64,000 bases of DNA from positions 15,758,550 to 15,822,549 of the forward strand of contig NC_089869.1 in assembly GCF_036373705.1 (NCBI RefSeq). The letters are read 5' to 3'. Positions 27,223 through 38,200 of the stretch are shown piece after piece (the first letter of the stretch is position 1; the number at the start of each line of letters is the position of its first letter). Below the pieces are notes generated by a model. The model saw nothing but the letters and a program-made list of their open reading frames with translations. It was not told the origin of the DNA and searched no databases. The DNA is from Amia ocellicauda. Taxonomy: Eukaryota > Chordata > Actinopteri > Amiiformes > Amiidae. Made by a program: the position numbers and the translations under genes.

Positions 27223-27317
27223 ACTTCCGCTTATGGGAGGAGCGTGATGACGTCGCCGCAGCGTCACCGAGCTGAGCAGGAACACAGGCGGCGGCGCGCT
27301 GCGGTGCAAACTGGCCG
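27223..27317. promoter_or_regulatory. isolated CpG-rich promoter-like block
   Basis: Twelve CpG dinucleotides lie within 27243-27317, in surroundings that are AT-rich. An ETS/GABP-type ACTTCCGC is at 27223-27230, a near-CRE TGACGTCG at 27248-27255, and GGCGGCGGCGCG at about 27289-27300. It lies about 1.1 kb upstream of the lrmda start codon and 5.4 kb from the znf503 promoter. It could be a distal lrmda promoter or the start of a non-coding transcript. Direction cannot be decided. Confidence 0.5.
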
Positions 27318-27365
27318 ATTTATAGTAGCCTGTCCACTTGAAAGTGTTTACAAGAAATAACAAAT

Positions 27366-27368
<3 letters not shown>

Positions 27369-27445
<77 letters not shown>
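27369..27445. repeat. (AC)n(AT)n compound microsatellite
   Basis: About 15 AC units directly followed by about 22 AT units. Confidence 0.95.
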
Positions 27446-27451
<6 letters not shown>

Positions 27452-28183
27452 TTAATCAGTATGTAACTGAAGGAGAAATGCCTAGTTTTGTATCTTGTTA
27501 TTAAATAATATACTATATATATATAAACAGGTGGTTCAATTAATTATTTCAATCAATAGATACTGTCAAAAGTATAACAAGTTTTTACGTGTCGTTTTGG
27601 TTGTTTAATTGAATCAACAGTTTTTATTTTGGTACATTGAAGTCTAAGATTTGTAAAGTTTTATATCCAAATTTAGATGAAAGCACTTTTATAGATTGAA
27701 GTCTGTAATGAGCTTTGTTCAATAAGATTGCATAACATGACAACATGAGCTCCGGATGTCACAATTATTAACAAAGTTGGTGCATACTCAATGTTAAACA
27801 GATCGCAATGTTTACAAGCTTACCTGAAATAAGATAACATGTCTAATCATGAACAAATGAGTACGTTAGTATATCAATAACAAGTGATGATGATGGTTAT
27901 TTTGACAACGACGACATTATATGAACATTATAATACGATATTATTGCAAATACAGGCATTTACTTTTAAAATGACATTGCTCTGCACTATGCACCGAAAC
28001 TATATTAGTGTACAGGGCACTATGCATTTTGTGATCTCTTAAAAACATTTGTAATTGAAAACTTTCCAATGGTAATCTAGTTAAGAAAAGAGTAGAAATG
28101 CACTTTTTGAAGAATATAAGCATATAGAGGGGCCCTGTCACAGGCTGGAGGGCTGACAGCCTCTGCAAACTCACCGCGCCGCG

Positions 28184-28398
28184 CTTCCGCTCAGATCAGC
28201 TGACTGGAGAGTGCGGAAGAAGTCAAATTGGACACATTCAGCTGTAGCAAAGGCAACGCGAAAAAACAAAACAGCTGCCACATCTGAACCCACAGGCACA
28301 ATATATAGTTTTGTCACTTATTCTCGATTAGAGAGTCTGCGCATGTAGCACTCCCCAATTCCTCTCACACAGGCATCCCGGTTTGTCACCATACAGTG
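28184..28398 (+). promoter_or_regulatory. lrmda: lrmda proximal promoter and 5' UTR
   Basis: No TATA box at a convincing place. Two ETS/GABP-type sites form an inverted pair, CTTCCGC at 28184-28190 and GCGGAAG at 28213-28219. An NRF1-like half site TGCGCATG is at 28338-28345. This pattern is typical of broadly expressed TATA-less vertebrate promoters. The transcription start is not determinable from sequence alone. Confidence 0.5.
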
Positions 28399-29003
28399 AT
28401 GGCAGGCGGCGAGTCAAGGGTCGCGATGAATGGAACTCAAGTAAGTGTGAAATATTCCAAACACTTGCTTTTGCACATTTCCTTTGTGTCGCAAAATGTG
28501 GACTTCATATCAGCTCGTCGCCTCTCGGGGTGCTTTTGTGTATTAGTTTGAGGCACTTCCCTCAGTTGGAGAGAGACTGTAAATACTTGTACGCAGCTTT
28601 TCTGTAGCACCACCATGTGACTCAGCCCCAATAAGTTAGCAACCTGATGCTTAGCTGAGTTAGACGCCCACGTATGAACGCATTTTCTCCAATATTTTGA
28701 ATATGATTATTAAATGCACACTTCAATAGATATACAACATGTCATTTATGAGATATACTTTATGTGTTTGATTATTTTGAATGGAGCTTTTCGTATTTGT
28801 ATACCGTTGTTCTGGTCCAGTTAATCCCCAAATACATAACTTGTTTATGGACAGAACAACAAATAACAACAAATTGACTTTTTATCTGCTTTCTCTTTAT
28901 AGATCAAAATAAATATATGCACCCAGTTGATTCAAAAGCCAAACATATTTCACACTTTTTTTTTCTAGAGTTGATATATTTCCTTAATTGTTTATTTTGG
29001 TTA

Positions 29004-29060
<57 letters not shown>

Positions 29061-29179
29061 TTCACATGGGATTTACAGGTTTCTTATATTGGACATGACT
29101 GTGAAGAAATCCCAGACTTCTTGGGAGAACAATATGGGGGACTTGCAAGACGACTAGATCTGAGCTTTAACTTGTTGAG
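28399..29179 (+). CDS. lrmda: lrmda (C10orf11-like) coding exons 1 and 2, 5' part of the gene
   Basis: Exon 1 (28399-28440) encodes 14 residues, [14 protein letters not shown], and ends in phase 0 at a perfect GTAAGT donor. The ATG has G at -3 and G at +4. Exon 2 (29079-29179) follows the acceptor TTTACAG and encodes [12 protein letters not shown] followed, at its end, by [10 protein letters not shown]; it ends in phase 2 with AG before GTAAAG. The [10 protein letters not shown] stretch is the first leucine-rich repeat strand, and the preceding VSYIG-x-DC-x-EIP block resembles the N-terminal cap of the LRMDA protein. That protein is a small leucine-rich-repeat protein linked in human to melanocyte differentiation and oculocutaneous albinism type 7. 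The remaining repeats are not found in this window; the human gene spans a very large interval, so they are expected downstream. The divergent position beside znf503 matches the human gene order. The identification rests on 47 residues plus synteny. Confidence 0.8.
28441..29078 (+). other. lrmda: lrmda intron 1 with an (AAT)n tract at its 3' end
   Basis: A 638 bp phase-0 intron, donor GTAAGT at 28441 and acceptor AG at 29077-29078. The (AAT)n and (ATT)n tract at 29005-29061 ends only 17 bases before the acceptor and occupies the usual branch point and pyrimidine-tract position. The remaining tract, TTCACATGGGATTTACAG, is a weak one. Confidence 0.8.
29005..29061. repeat. (AAT)n followed by (ATT)n, self-complementary microsatellite
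   Basis: About 15 AAT units directly followed by four ATT units, so the two parts can pair as a hairpin. A plus-strand open frame across it encodes a run of Asn but is not a real N terminus, because the exon 2 acceptor lies between. Confidence 0.93.
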
Positions 29180-30628
29180 GTAAAGAGAAAATCAATCCCA
29201 TACACCCAGACATTGAACCATACACATTTGAGAACAATGCAGAGGCCTTTCCAAATTTTACAGATTACTTTTCAAGATTCATGTGAGTTGTTTTTGAGTT
29301 GATGTCTCTCTCATATGTCATCGTATAGCATAACACTGTATACAAGGAGAAGGAAGCATCCAAAATATCCCATGGTGTAAAGAAAAACCGTAATATACAA
29401 TTGGCTACTTTAGTACTTCCATTTTTAGACGCTATATATCAACATGATCAGCTATTTTATGTTTTAACTTGTGATACCTTCATATAGTGGTCAACAAGGA
29501 CTATGATTTCTCATGTTTTTACAGATATTTCATATAAAATTATTATTCCTCTTTTGGGGCTTAGCTGGCTGTTTCACATGTTTTCTTTATCATATAATCA
29601 ATCAGTCAGAAAAAGGTAATGTAAAGGTAAAGGTAAAAAGAATTTCCACACAAGTGTTTTGCTCTACATGAAGGCCAGGGTGCTCAAAACGTTAAGGTAT
29701 TTTCTTTTAAATACACAGAGTGAGCTGACGTGTCCTTTTCTGCAGCACAAGATGCTTTGATTTTAACCGATATATCAAAAGAGTGAAAGTGATCATGCAG
29801 GATGAATATGAATTTGAACACTTCAGGGATAGCTTGGCGTCTCTGACGTACAGGTTATGTTTTAAATCTGAATATGATGTGTGTCTCTGCAAGTGCAAAT
29901 ATGTGACTATAAATAGTGTCCATCAGATCTCAACCCATACTATAAATCAAAATAACCATATGTTTTGGTTTGCTTGATTCATAAAAGAAAACTGTATACA
30001 CCCAACATGCAGTGAATGGAGGGCAGTGGAGAACAGAGGTGTGGCATGTATTCAGTGTTCATAAAGAATTAATTACACATCTGAATGTTTAGATGTGAGA
30101 CTTGAAATGCAGGCAAAGAGACATACAGTGGCAATAAAAATACCTTTCTTTTACTGTTCAGCCATAGAAGTGTTCTGTAGGCTGCCACTGAAAGATGTGT
30201 ATACACATATTATAAAAATGAATACTTTCTGATATTCAGCATATATATGTGTACATTACTCACCTCTGCCCACCCATCACGTTTAACACCATGCACAAAC
30301 GGAAGCAAAAATCAGCTCCTATTATCCTCTTATACATATCACAGTGATATAGAACACGTACTGGAAGTCAAGTCGGATAAAGGCGTCAGACAGATGTATT
30401 AAATAAATAAAATGTGGCTTCTCAGCTGTGAATACTTTGGGCTTCATTTAAATAGACGAGGATGATGTGGCCATGAAATAACATACATTCACCAGTTTGT
30501 GCTGCAGAAGATATCTTCCTGTCACCAACAGAGTTGCAAGGATAGTGTTTTCCTGCTGCCATTGAAAGCTTTTTAAATTGCAACAGCTTAAAGCATGCTC
30601 TCCACAGTTCTTAAAATAAATAAATACT

Positions 30629-30650
30629 TATCTATCTATCTATCTATCTG
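30629..30650. repeat. (TATC)n microsatellite
   Basis: About five tetranucleotide units. Confidence 0.85.
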
Positions 30651-33600
30651 TACGATTGTCATCAGATGTAGTATGTTCCATTTTAATATCTGAGCACTGA
30701 CTTATGCCATTAAGTCAGAGGTGACAGTCAGTTTGGGCATATTCTGCTTTTTAATTTTTAGGGATGGCTGTACTGAGTTAAGCTTCAGAGACTGATAATT
30801 TGCATAGATTGGAAGAGGTTGGATATATACCATATTAATAATAAATTCACATTGTATTATCTAGTCACTTTAAACCCATTATGAGTAGGACTGTCTCTTT
30901 CACTCAGCTGCAGTGGATTAATCTTTTACAATTGGTTTAATTAACAATGGAGGCTTGGAAAAGAAGGGAGAATTCTGACAGGTAATATGATTATCTGCTT
31001 GATGACTGTATTCATGTATTGTACATGACCCTATAGACATTTAAGTGCTAGTAGAATTTAATACTGCTTATTATTTTTATAATTTAAGCTATAATGAAGC
31101 CCATCTACATGTATGTTACGCACCATATGTAAAATCGTCCGTGAGAATAAACATACTTCAGATTTAAACAATGAGTAAAATTGAAATGTGCAGTTTTAAT
31201 AATGTGGAGGCCCATTTTACAAGTCATCCTTAGTTGTGTAATTTCTAACTGTGCTACACAGACATTTCTTTTTATGGTTGCATGGCTTTCTATTGCAACA
31301 ACTTCCTTCTCGTGTTTGTCCCACTTCTGCTTTAAGGCTTGGTGTCAAGAATTATGTATAAAAAATGTGTTCGTATGTAGCAATGGTATATCCATAATTA
31401 GTTTATCCATAGGAAGTAACATGAATCAGATTGTTGATATAAACTATTGCTCCCGTGCTCTAGAAAAACTACATATGTATTATATGATTTATAACAAAAT
31501 AAAGTATATTCTAGGAAATTAATATCAACAGCCGACCATATGTTTCATAGAGTGATTACGATTTAAAGACACTGCTGAGCCACTCTTTACGCTGTTTTAC
31601 TTTTTTCACTCTTTTATTTTGGCAGAAAGCCAAACTCGTGCTTAAGGATAAAGCAGTGTATTTGAAATATAACCTAAATTAGACTTTAATAAGCAGGAGT
31701 CACTCTAGATTTCCATGAAAAATAGGTTCTACCCTACTTATTAAGCAGTGATTTTGTCCAAGGTTTGATTTTTATGAATTATATACTTAGCTTAACACAA
31801 TTTTAGCTATTATAATTACTTGACTCAACTGCTCTTCAAGGTGATTTATTGTAAAAGCGAGAAATGCAGGCTTTTGAAACTTAATTGGTAGGAGGAACTA
31901 TACTCATGCTGATTGCCTTAAATGTTTCATTTATGCAATACTTTATAATATATCACACATTTTGTCAAATTCCAACAAGGTTATGCTTTGCCATATAGTA
32001 TTAATGTTTTTAAGTGGGAATAAAGATGTTGTCACTTCTGCCATATTCTGAAACCTTTCATTCTCTTGTCATTAAGGCTTCTGTTTATTAAGGTTCAGTA
32101 AAACATTGTACAGCTTATTCTTTATATGATTGTATTGATGAGTGTTCATATAACTCGGACAGTATCTACAATACCTTGGTTACAGAATGTCTCGGTCATT
32201 TCACTTTTTTTTTTCCCTGTATTTGATTTACTTAAACACTGCTTTTTTGTTTGCCATGATGACAGAGTTCATTATAAAGGAAGGCTTTTTATTCAGTCCA
32301 TCACTGGGAATGGAATTGCAGTAAATATAGAAATCCTGTGTAATGAGATTTGCTATGGATGCCAGTGAGGAAAGAGACCATGTGATTCATCCTATGACTT
32401 ATTCAAAAAGAAAGAGAAAACAAACAAAAATGAAGTAAATGGAAAGAAAACAACAGAAAAAATGAAATTTAGGCCTACTTATTTAGTGCTTATACCAGTG
32501 TAGACAAAGTCTAGGTTCTTATATAATTAAAAACCTGAAGACTTTTCCTTCACTGATAGCTTTTACTGAATACAGTGAAGTTTTATTTACATTTTATTTA
32601 TGATACTCATGTCAATATTGGTGCAATTGCTATTATTCCATGTGATAACGTTCCTTCCTTGGTTGTGGCACAATGTGTGTAAAGCGCAAAGGACAGTGCT
32701 AAACTGACCTGTTGAAATGTTGCATTGCATATATCACAGACGCATATTGCAGAAACACAGTGTAAAGCAAATGTGCAAAATGTACTGTGTAATATTTCCC
32801 ATGTAAAGTATTTCAACCGTTTCTTGGCTGATTTGTGAAAACACTTTTAGATATCTAAATCTGAATTACTAACCTGTTAAATTTTACTGCTGAAGTGAGA
32901 CAAGTAGCAATTGAGCTAAAACAATGATATGTACATTGGCCTCAGGAACCAGTGGCAGCTGTTCCACGTTTAATTCTTTAACAGGAATCATTGCTGTAGA
33001 AACTCAACACTAAGTTTCCAGATCTATTTTCTGTGTATGGTTATGCGAGTTCTTTTTAGCAGAATGATGCAAATCTTGAACAGTGTCATACATGAATAGG
33101 TTTCTTAAAAAAAGCTGTGTTCAAATTGTATAATAAGGAGCCAGGTTGTAGTTAAAATTAAGAATTAGATTGTTTTATGTGTTTCACAGGTTTTGTGGGG
33201 AAGAAGACCATTTTCACTTTATTTCTTTTCAGATCTGGGATTTGAATGGACTTCCTCTTACTCCTTAATAGTTATTACATGTTTTAACTTTGAGATTCTT
33301 CAAAACCAAGCACGGGCTTAGTTATAAGGAGACCTTAATAAAAATGTTTTTACTCCATACTATAAAAGTGGTGTTTTCTGTAATACAGAACTATTTTAAC
33401 AATAGCAACAGCAAATGTATCAGCATCTCAGGCTGATATTAATGTACCTGTCATGCACAAACACATTTCTGCATTAAGTGCATTTTAATATGTACATTAT
33501 TTGGTCTGGGATGTCATCAAGACATCAAGGACCCTTAAGCGCCAGAACAGGATGCCCTGCTGTGGCTGCATAAAGGGCTTGATCAATAAATGTGACATGT

Positions 33601-35225
33601 TAATGCAGAGCAAATAGAATAAAAGATTTCTTTGACAAGACATGAAAAATCACCTTGTGGCAGCTGGTATGGTGATGCCATTTCAGTAGTGAAACTAGCA
33701 AAGTTGATCTGACAAGTAAAAAGGAGAGATGATGGTTATAAGGTGCTTTTGTTTCATACTTCTTTCTTGACCTGTCAGGTATTGAAGGAGTCTGAATGGC
33801 CCTTTACTGTCATGTGAAAATTGTAGTCTGAGGCAGTTATCTCTGTTCAGATTGTGAATTCTTCTGTTTAATTGATTTGGTTGGCGCTTGAATCTGTCAC
33901 ATATTAATAATTGCTAAATCCTGTACAGCTCCAGAATGTCACGCTTAAATGTGTACTTATCAGAAAATTAATATCCTTAATGAACCAGTGCTCTGAAACT
34001 AACATTGCATGAAATCTACTCTGCCCTTTCATTTGCTGAAGGTATATCAACAAGGTTTCAAAGAACCACCTTACACTAATTCTGTGGTTTTGCTGCCATA
34101 TGCCAGATTTGGTTAAGGTTTATAAAATGGCCAATGACAATAAATACAGTAATCATACTGTTGTTAGTAATTAGCATAATAAAAAAAAGATAAGATAATT
34201 AGATAAGGGCTAAATATATGAATAATTATTCTGGTAAGTCTCTTCCATGATTAAAAATATGAGCCGTATTTTTTGCTTTTCTGAATAAACTATATGTGCT
34301 TTAATTATGTAGTCTACATGACTAATTTGTATTACTTATATTTTTTTGTAGATTCATCTTAGCAGGTAATGGGCATGTAATGCAAAACTGTATATTGGTA
34401 TGAATGCTATCTACCATATATTCAATACTCTGTATGTTGCTATGCAGAGACACATGGGGGTTTATATTTTTCAGTGAACACAGCCATGAAGACTAGTTAA
34501 ATTGGAGGCAGACAACAGACACTGACCAGGTTCAGAGCTGTTTGAATTAGGCATCGGCATGAGTATTCAAATATACAAATATTCGCAGGGATGCTAACTA
34601 GTATTCAATTACTGGTGAGAGTAGTCTAAATGAAATATAAAAATGAGCTATCCATGTTACATTTAGACTAAGCATTGTGTCATTTGAATGTACACGGCAC
34701 CACTGGCACCCCCACCCCCGGCTCTCAAATGGTACCGCTAGCATAACTCCCCGCTCTTATTTATCTTTTGTTAGTGTTCCCTATGCCTCTTACTTATCAC
34801 CTAATTTATAGAATTAAATATTTATATGTATGAGTTCCTACAAGCACTTCAACTATAGGGACGCTATAGGCTGTAAGTTTTAATGCGAGTTACAATTGTG
34901 AAAATGAAATGGAAAATGAAGTGTATTTACCATTTTTGTCCACATATGCTTGGTGTATTTTTTAGGGACTCTGTTGCAATCCATGCTCAGTCGTTTCCAA
35001 GCAGATTGCTCCTAGAATGAGCTTTAAGTGGTAGAATTTAAAATGTCTTTACAGAACCATATAAAACGAAATGGCACTAAATGCATACATGTGTGATTCT
35101 ACATCATCCATCGGATTGTACTGAGAAATGGACATGGATTCACAAGGCTAATTACAGCTTTAATGGCAAGTAGTTACTGCACATGTCAGACGTAGGCAGC
35201 CCTATGTGCGTGTGTATGTGTGGAT

Positions 35226-35246
35226 TATATATATATATATATATAT
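35226..35246. repeat. (TA)n microsatellite
   Basis: About ten TA units. Confidence 0.88.
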
Positions 35247-38200
35247 CAGGCATACTTTAGAAGTTCCTTAAGAAAAGTACATGTTTTAATGAAAGTTTAC
35301 AAATGCAAGGATAAAAACCATCTGCATTACAGAATTGTATTTTGTATTTTCTAACATCCCAAATATAGATACACGATATACTGAAAATTTAGGACTTCAT
35401 GTAGCTAATATCCACACCATCACACTTGTTTTGTTATGTTGTTGTTTTTTAAAGTATCATCTTACCATAAACTGTTACCAACTCATTAAAAGCACAGTAA
35501 TTAGAGACATGATTTACTACACCCAGGGGTTTAGTTTAAATCGTTACTGTTCCAAAGTGCATTAAATAAATTCTAAGAAATAAATGAGATCTTTTGTTTT
35601 TCAAGGGATGGGATTATATGCACAACCAATATGAAATAAGTAGAATTCTAAATATAAAATTGTTGTTGAGAAATCTTACAGTTAGATTATATCAGATGAA
35701 GTAATTTAATACTTTTGTTTTTACCAATTTGGTCATAAACTACTTACAATTATGTTGGATGCAGAAATCTCTAACCTTGTAAACAAAATTAAATTACAAC
35801 CCTGATGCTTATTTGTAATTAATACTGGCATGAACTTCAAAGAAATTATGTAAATTAGTGATTTTATTAGTGACCTTATTACTTTGATTTGCAAGTATCT
35901 TTTTCTGTCAATGGGTTTACTCTTATGGTGATTCTTATTGTGCAATATGATACATTTATCATATTTTTGTAATTGACGCCTTCACTTTAGTTATTCTATA
36001 TAGTCTGGAGAACCTGTTGTAGGTATGCTGGACTGTACTCAGTCTTCTAAATGGGATCATGTATTAATAATATAAAATCAGAAACAGTCCAATTTTAAAT
36101 GAGGACAAGACAGGTAAAGGCAAGATGCAAAGACTTACCTGTATATTTATATCTATATGAAACTTCTCTGTGTTATTGACTTCTTCTGGAAAGGTGGCAC
36201 TTTTATGGTTTATTTCACATATTGCCCAATGTGATGATTGATAGATTCATGTTAAGAGTGACAGAGGCTTCAGAGAGCTTAAGTCCTAATTAAACATTGT
36301 ATTGGCTTGTGAGAGTGAGTGAACACAAGGGTATGTGATAGTATTGCCCTGGGTTCAAAATGATACTCGGTACAGTAGGAACTTGGAAAGGCTGCAATTG
36401 CAGCCTGATGAAGAGAAACCAAAGGAACAACATGATTGCTCTTTTGCTTAATCATACAAAGCTGAACATAGGTTTTTCATTTATAGTGGAGATGAGCGAA
36501 ATAAGCAGTATTGCATTAGATTATTTTCATTTTGACGGTGTTATAGTGTTCTGTTATGTCGGATATAGAAAGATCAATAGGTTTTTATAATCCGTGCTGT
36601 GCTGTGGCATCCATGGTTTCCTTGGTGAATGAAGATAGATAATTGTTTTAACAACTCTTCTGAGGGAAAGAACATTTATTGCAATTTATCATGACGCGTT
36701 CACTGATTTTAAAAGAAATGCTAATGTAAAAATATGAAAACAAATACAATTTATAGAATATTTATAATCGCAGGTTTTTCAGAAATATACGTGCTTAATT
36801 ATGGATAATTGCTTTTTTATTTTTTCCAGTTTAACTTTAAAGCAATACAAAATATAGAAATATATGCAAGTAATGCAGATGCTCACACATTGCCAGCCTA
36901 TGCACTGATATATTGTAAAATTGGATCCTAGCTGGATTATATTTTTAATTTGACCACATATTGATGTAGACCTGGTACCCAGTAACAACGTAATGGGACC
37001 ATGGGTAATAACAAGGTTACTCTGAGGACAATTGTAGATGGAAAACAGTTACTTGTTAATTGCAGATATGGATCTTAAAAGCTTGTCAGGAGACTATTAC
37101 ATTTAAAATATGCCCCATGTGGTATTCATACTTTACATTACACCTGTGCTTGGTCAATTTAAATCGATCATTAAAAAATGTATTCAACTGCTGTTTTAAC
37201 ATAGAAGATTAATCTGATTTAGTTTTTGCTATATCACACATCTTGTGTACTTTATATTTTGAATAAGCATATTTTTTCTCCTCTGCCCTGTTTTAAAAAT
37301 TGATGGTAGTAGTCAATTTGTCTGATGAAGTATAAAAAAATATACCAGGAAACTTATCTTAGATTGTGTGAAATTACTCTGCAAAACTATTTACAAAACA
37401 TATAGGTAGAAGTAAATCGATAATGCAAAGAAAATTAAATCAATATTATGATAAATCATGGTCCTTTGACATAGCTCATCGATATATCTATCTCAACACA
37501 TTGTTTATGAAAGAATGCAACATTGTGCATCTCTCTCTCTGATATATAATGTGTTTGTGTGTATATATTATATTTAAAAAAAAATATATATATCTTTGAA
37601 TGAAACAGGTGTTGCATTGCATTTATTCCATAAAATGTAACAATTCAAAGAAAAATTAAGGAAAAAAAAACAGTTTTATTCAGGTAATTACTTCTTAAAA
37701 GCATCTTTACTTTAAATGTGCATCCAGTTCAGTGAAAAGCCCCCACTGTGATCATCTTGCATCTCCCTGACAGACAAAATAGTTCTGATGGTCTTCATAG
37801 CATGTTAATTCATACTGTGGAAAGACATCACCACCTTTAAGTGTAGATATTAAATTCACAGTTGAGAGATGCCTTTCAGTGCAATGACAGGAAGCTAGAC
37901 TGCTTCTAGGGGCACCAAAAAGAACCAAAAAAACAACTTGCTATTACTTCAGGGATATGGCTGGGAAACACACATCCGGAAGCATTAGTTTCCCTGCATA
38001 TTAAATTTAGCAGGAAATTTTGCATAAACATTTATTTTCCCTGGTGGAGTTATATTTATATACACTCTGCAGCTGATCGTGATATGTACATTACAGTACA
38101 GTGTAGTGCAACATGGTGGATCAAACCTACAATTTAAATAATGTTACACTTTTCATATAAAATAAATGAGAAAAGTGTAGGAAGGAAGAGAAGCATAAAA

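Larger units (their letters stand above)
21913..28183. other. interval between the divergent znf503 and lrmda promoters
   Basis: No coding gene recognised. It holds the TGACAG cluster at 22518-22694, complex regulatory-looking sequence at about 24330-24620, an (AAT)n tract at 25128-25160, the CpG-rich block at 27223-27317 and an (AC)n(AT)n tract at 27369-27445. In mammals this interval also carries antisense long non-coding transcripts of ZNF503. None can be recognised by sequence here. Confidence 0.6.

Noticed and set aside
28917..29078. Open frame with an Asn run fused to lrmda exon 2
   Set aside because: The Asn run is translated (AAT)n repeat in intron 1; the exon begins after the acceptor at 29078.
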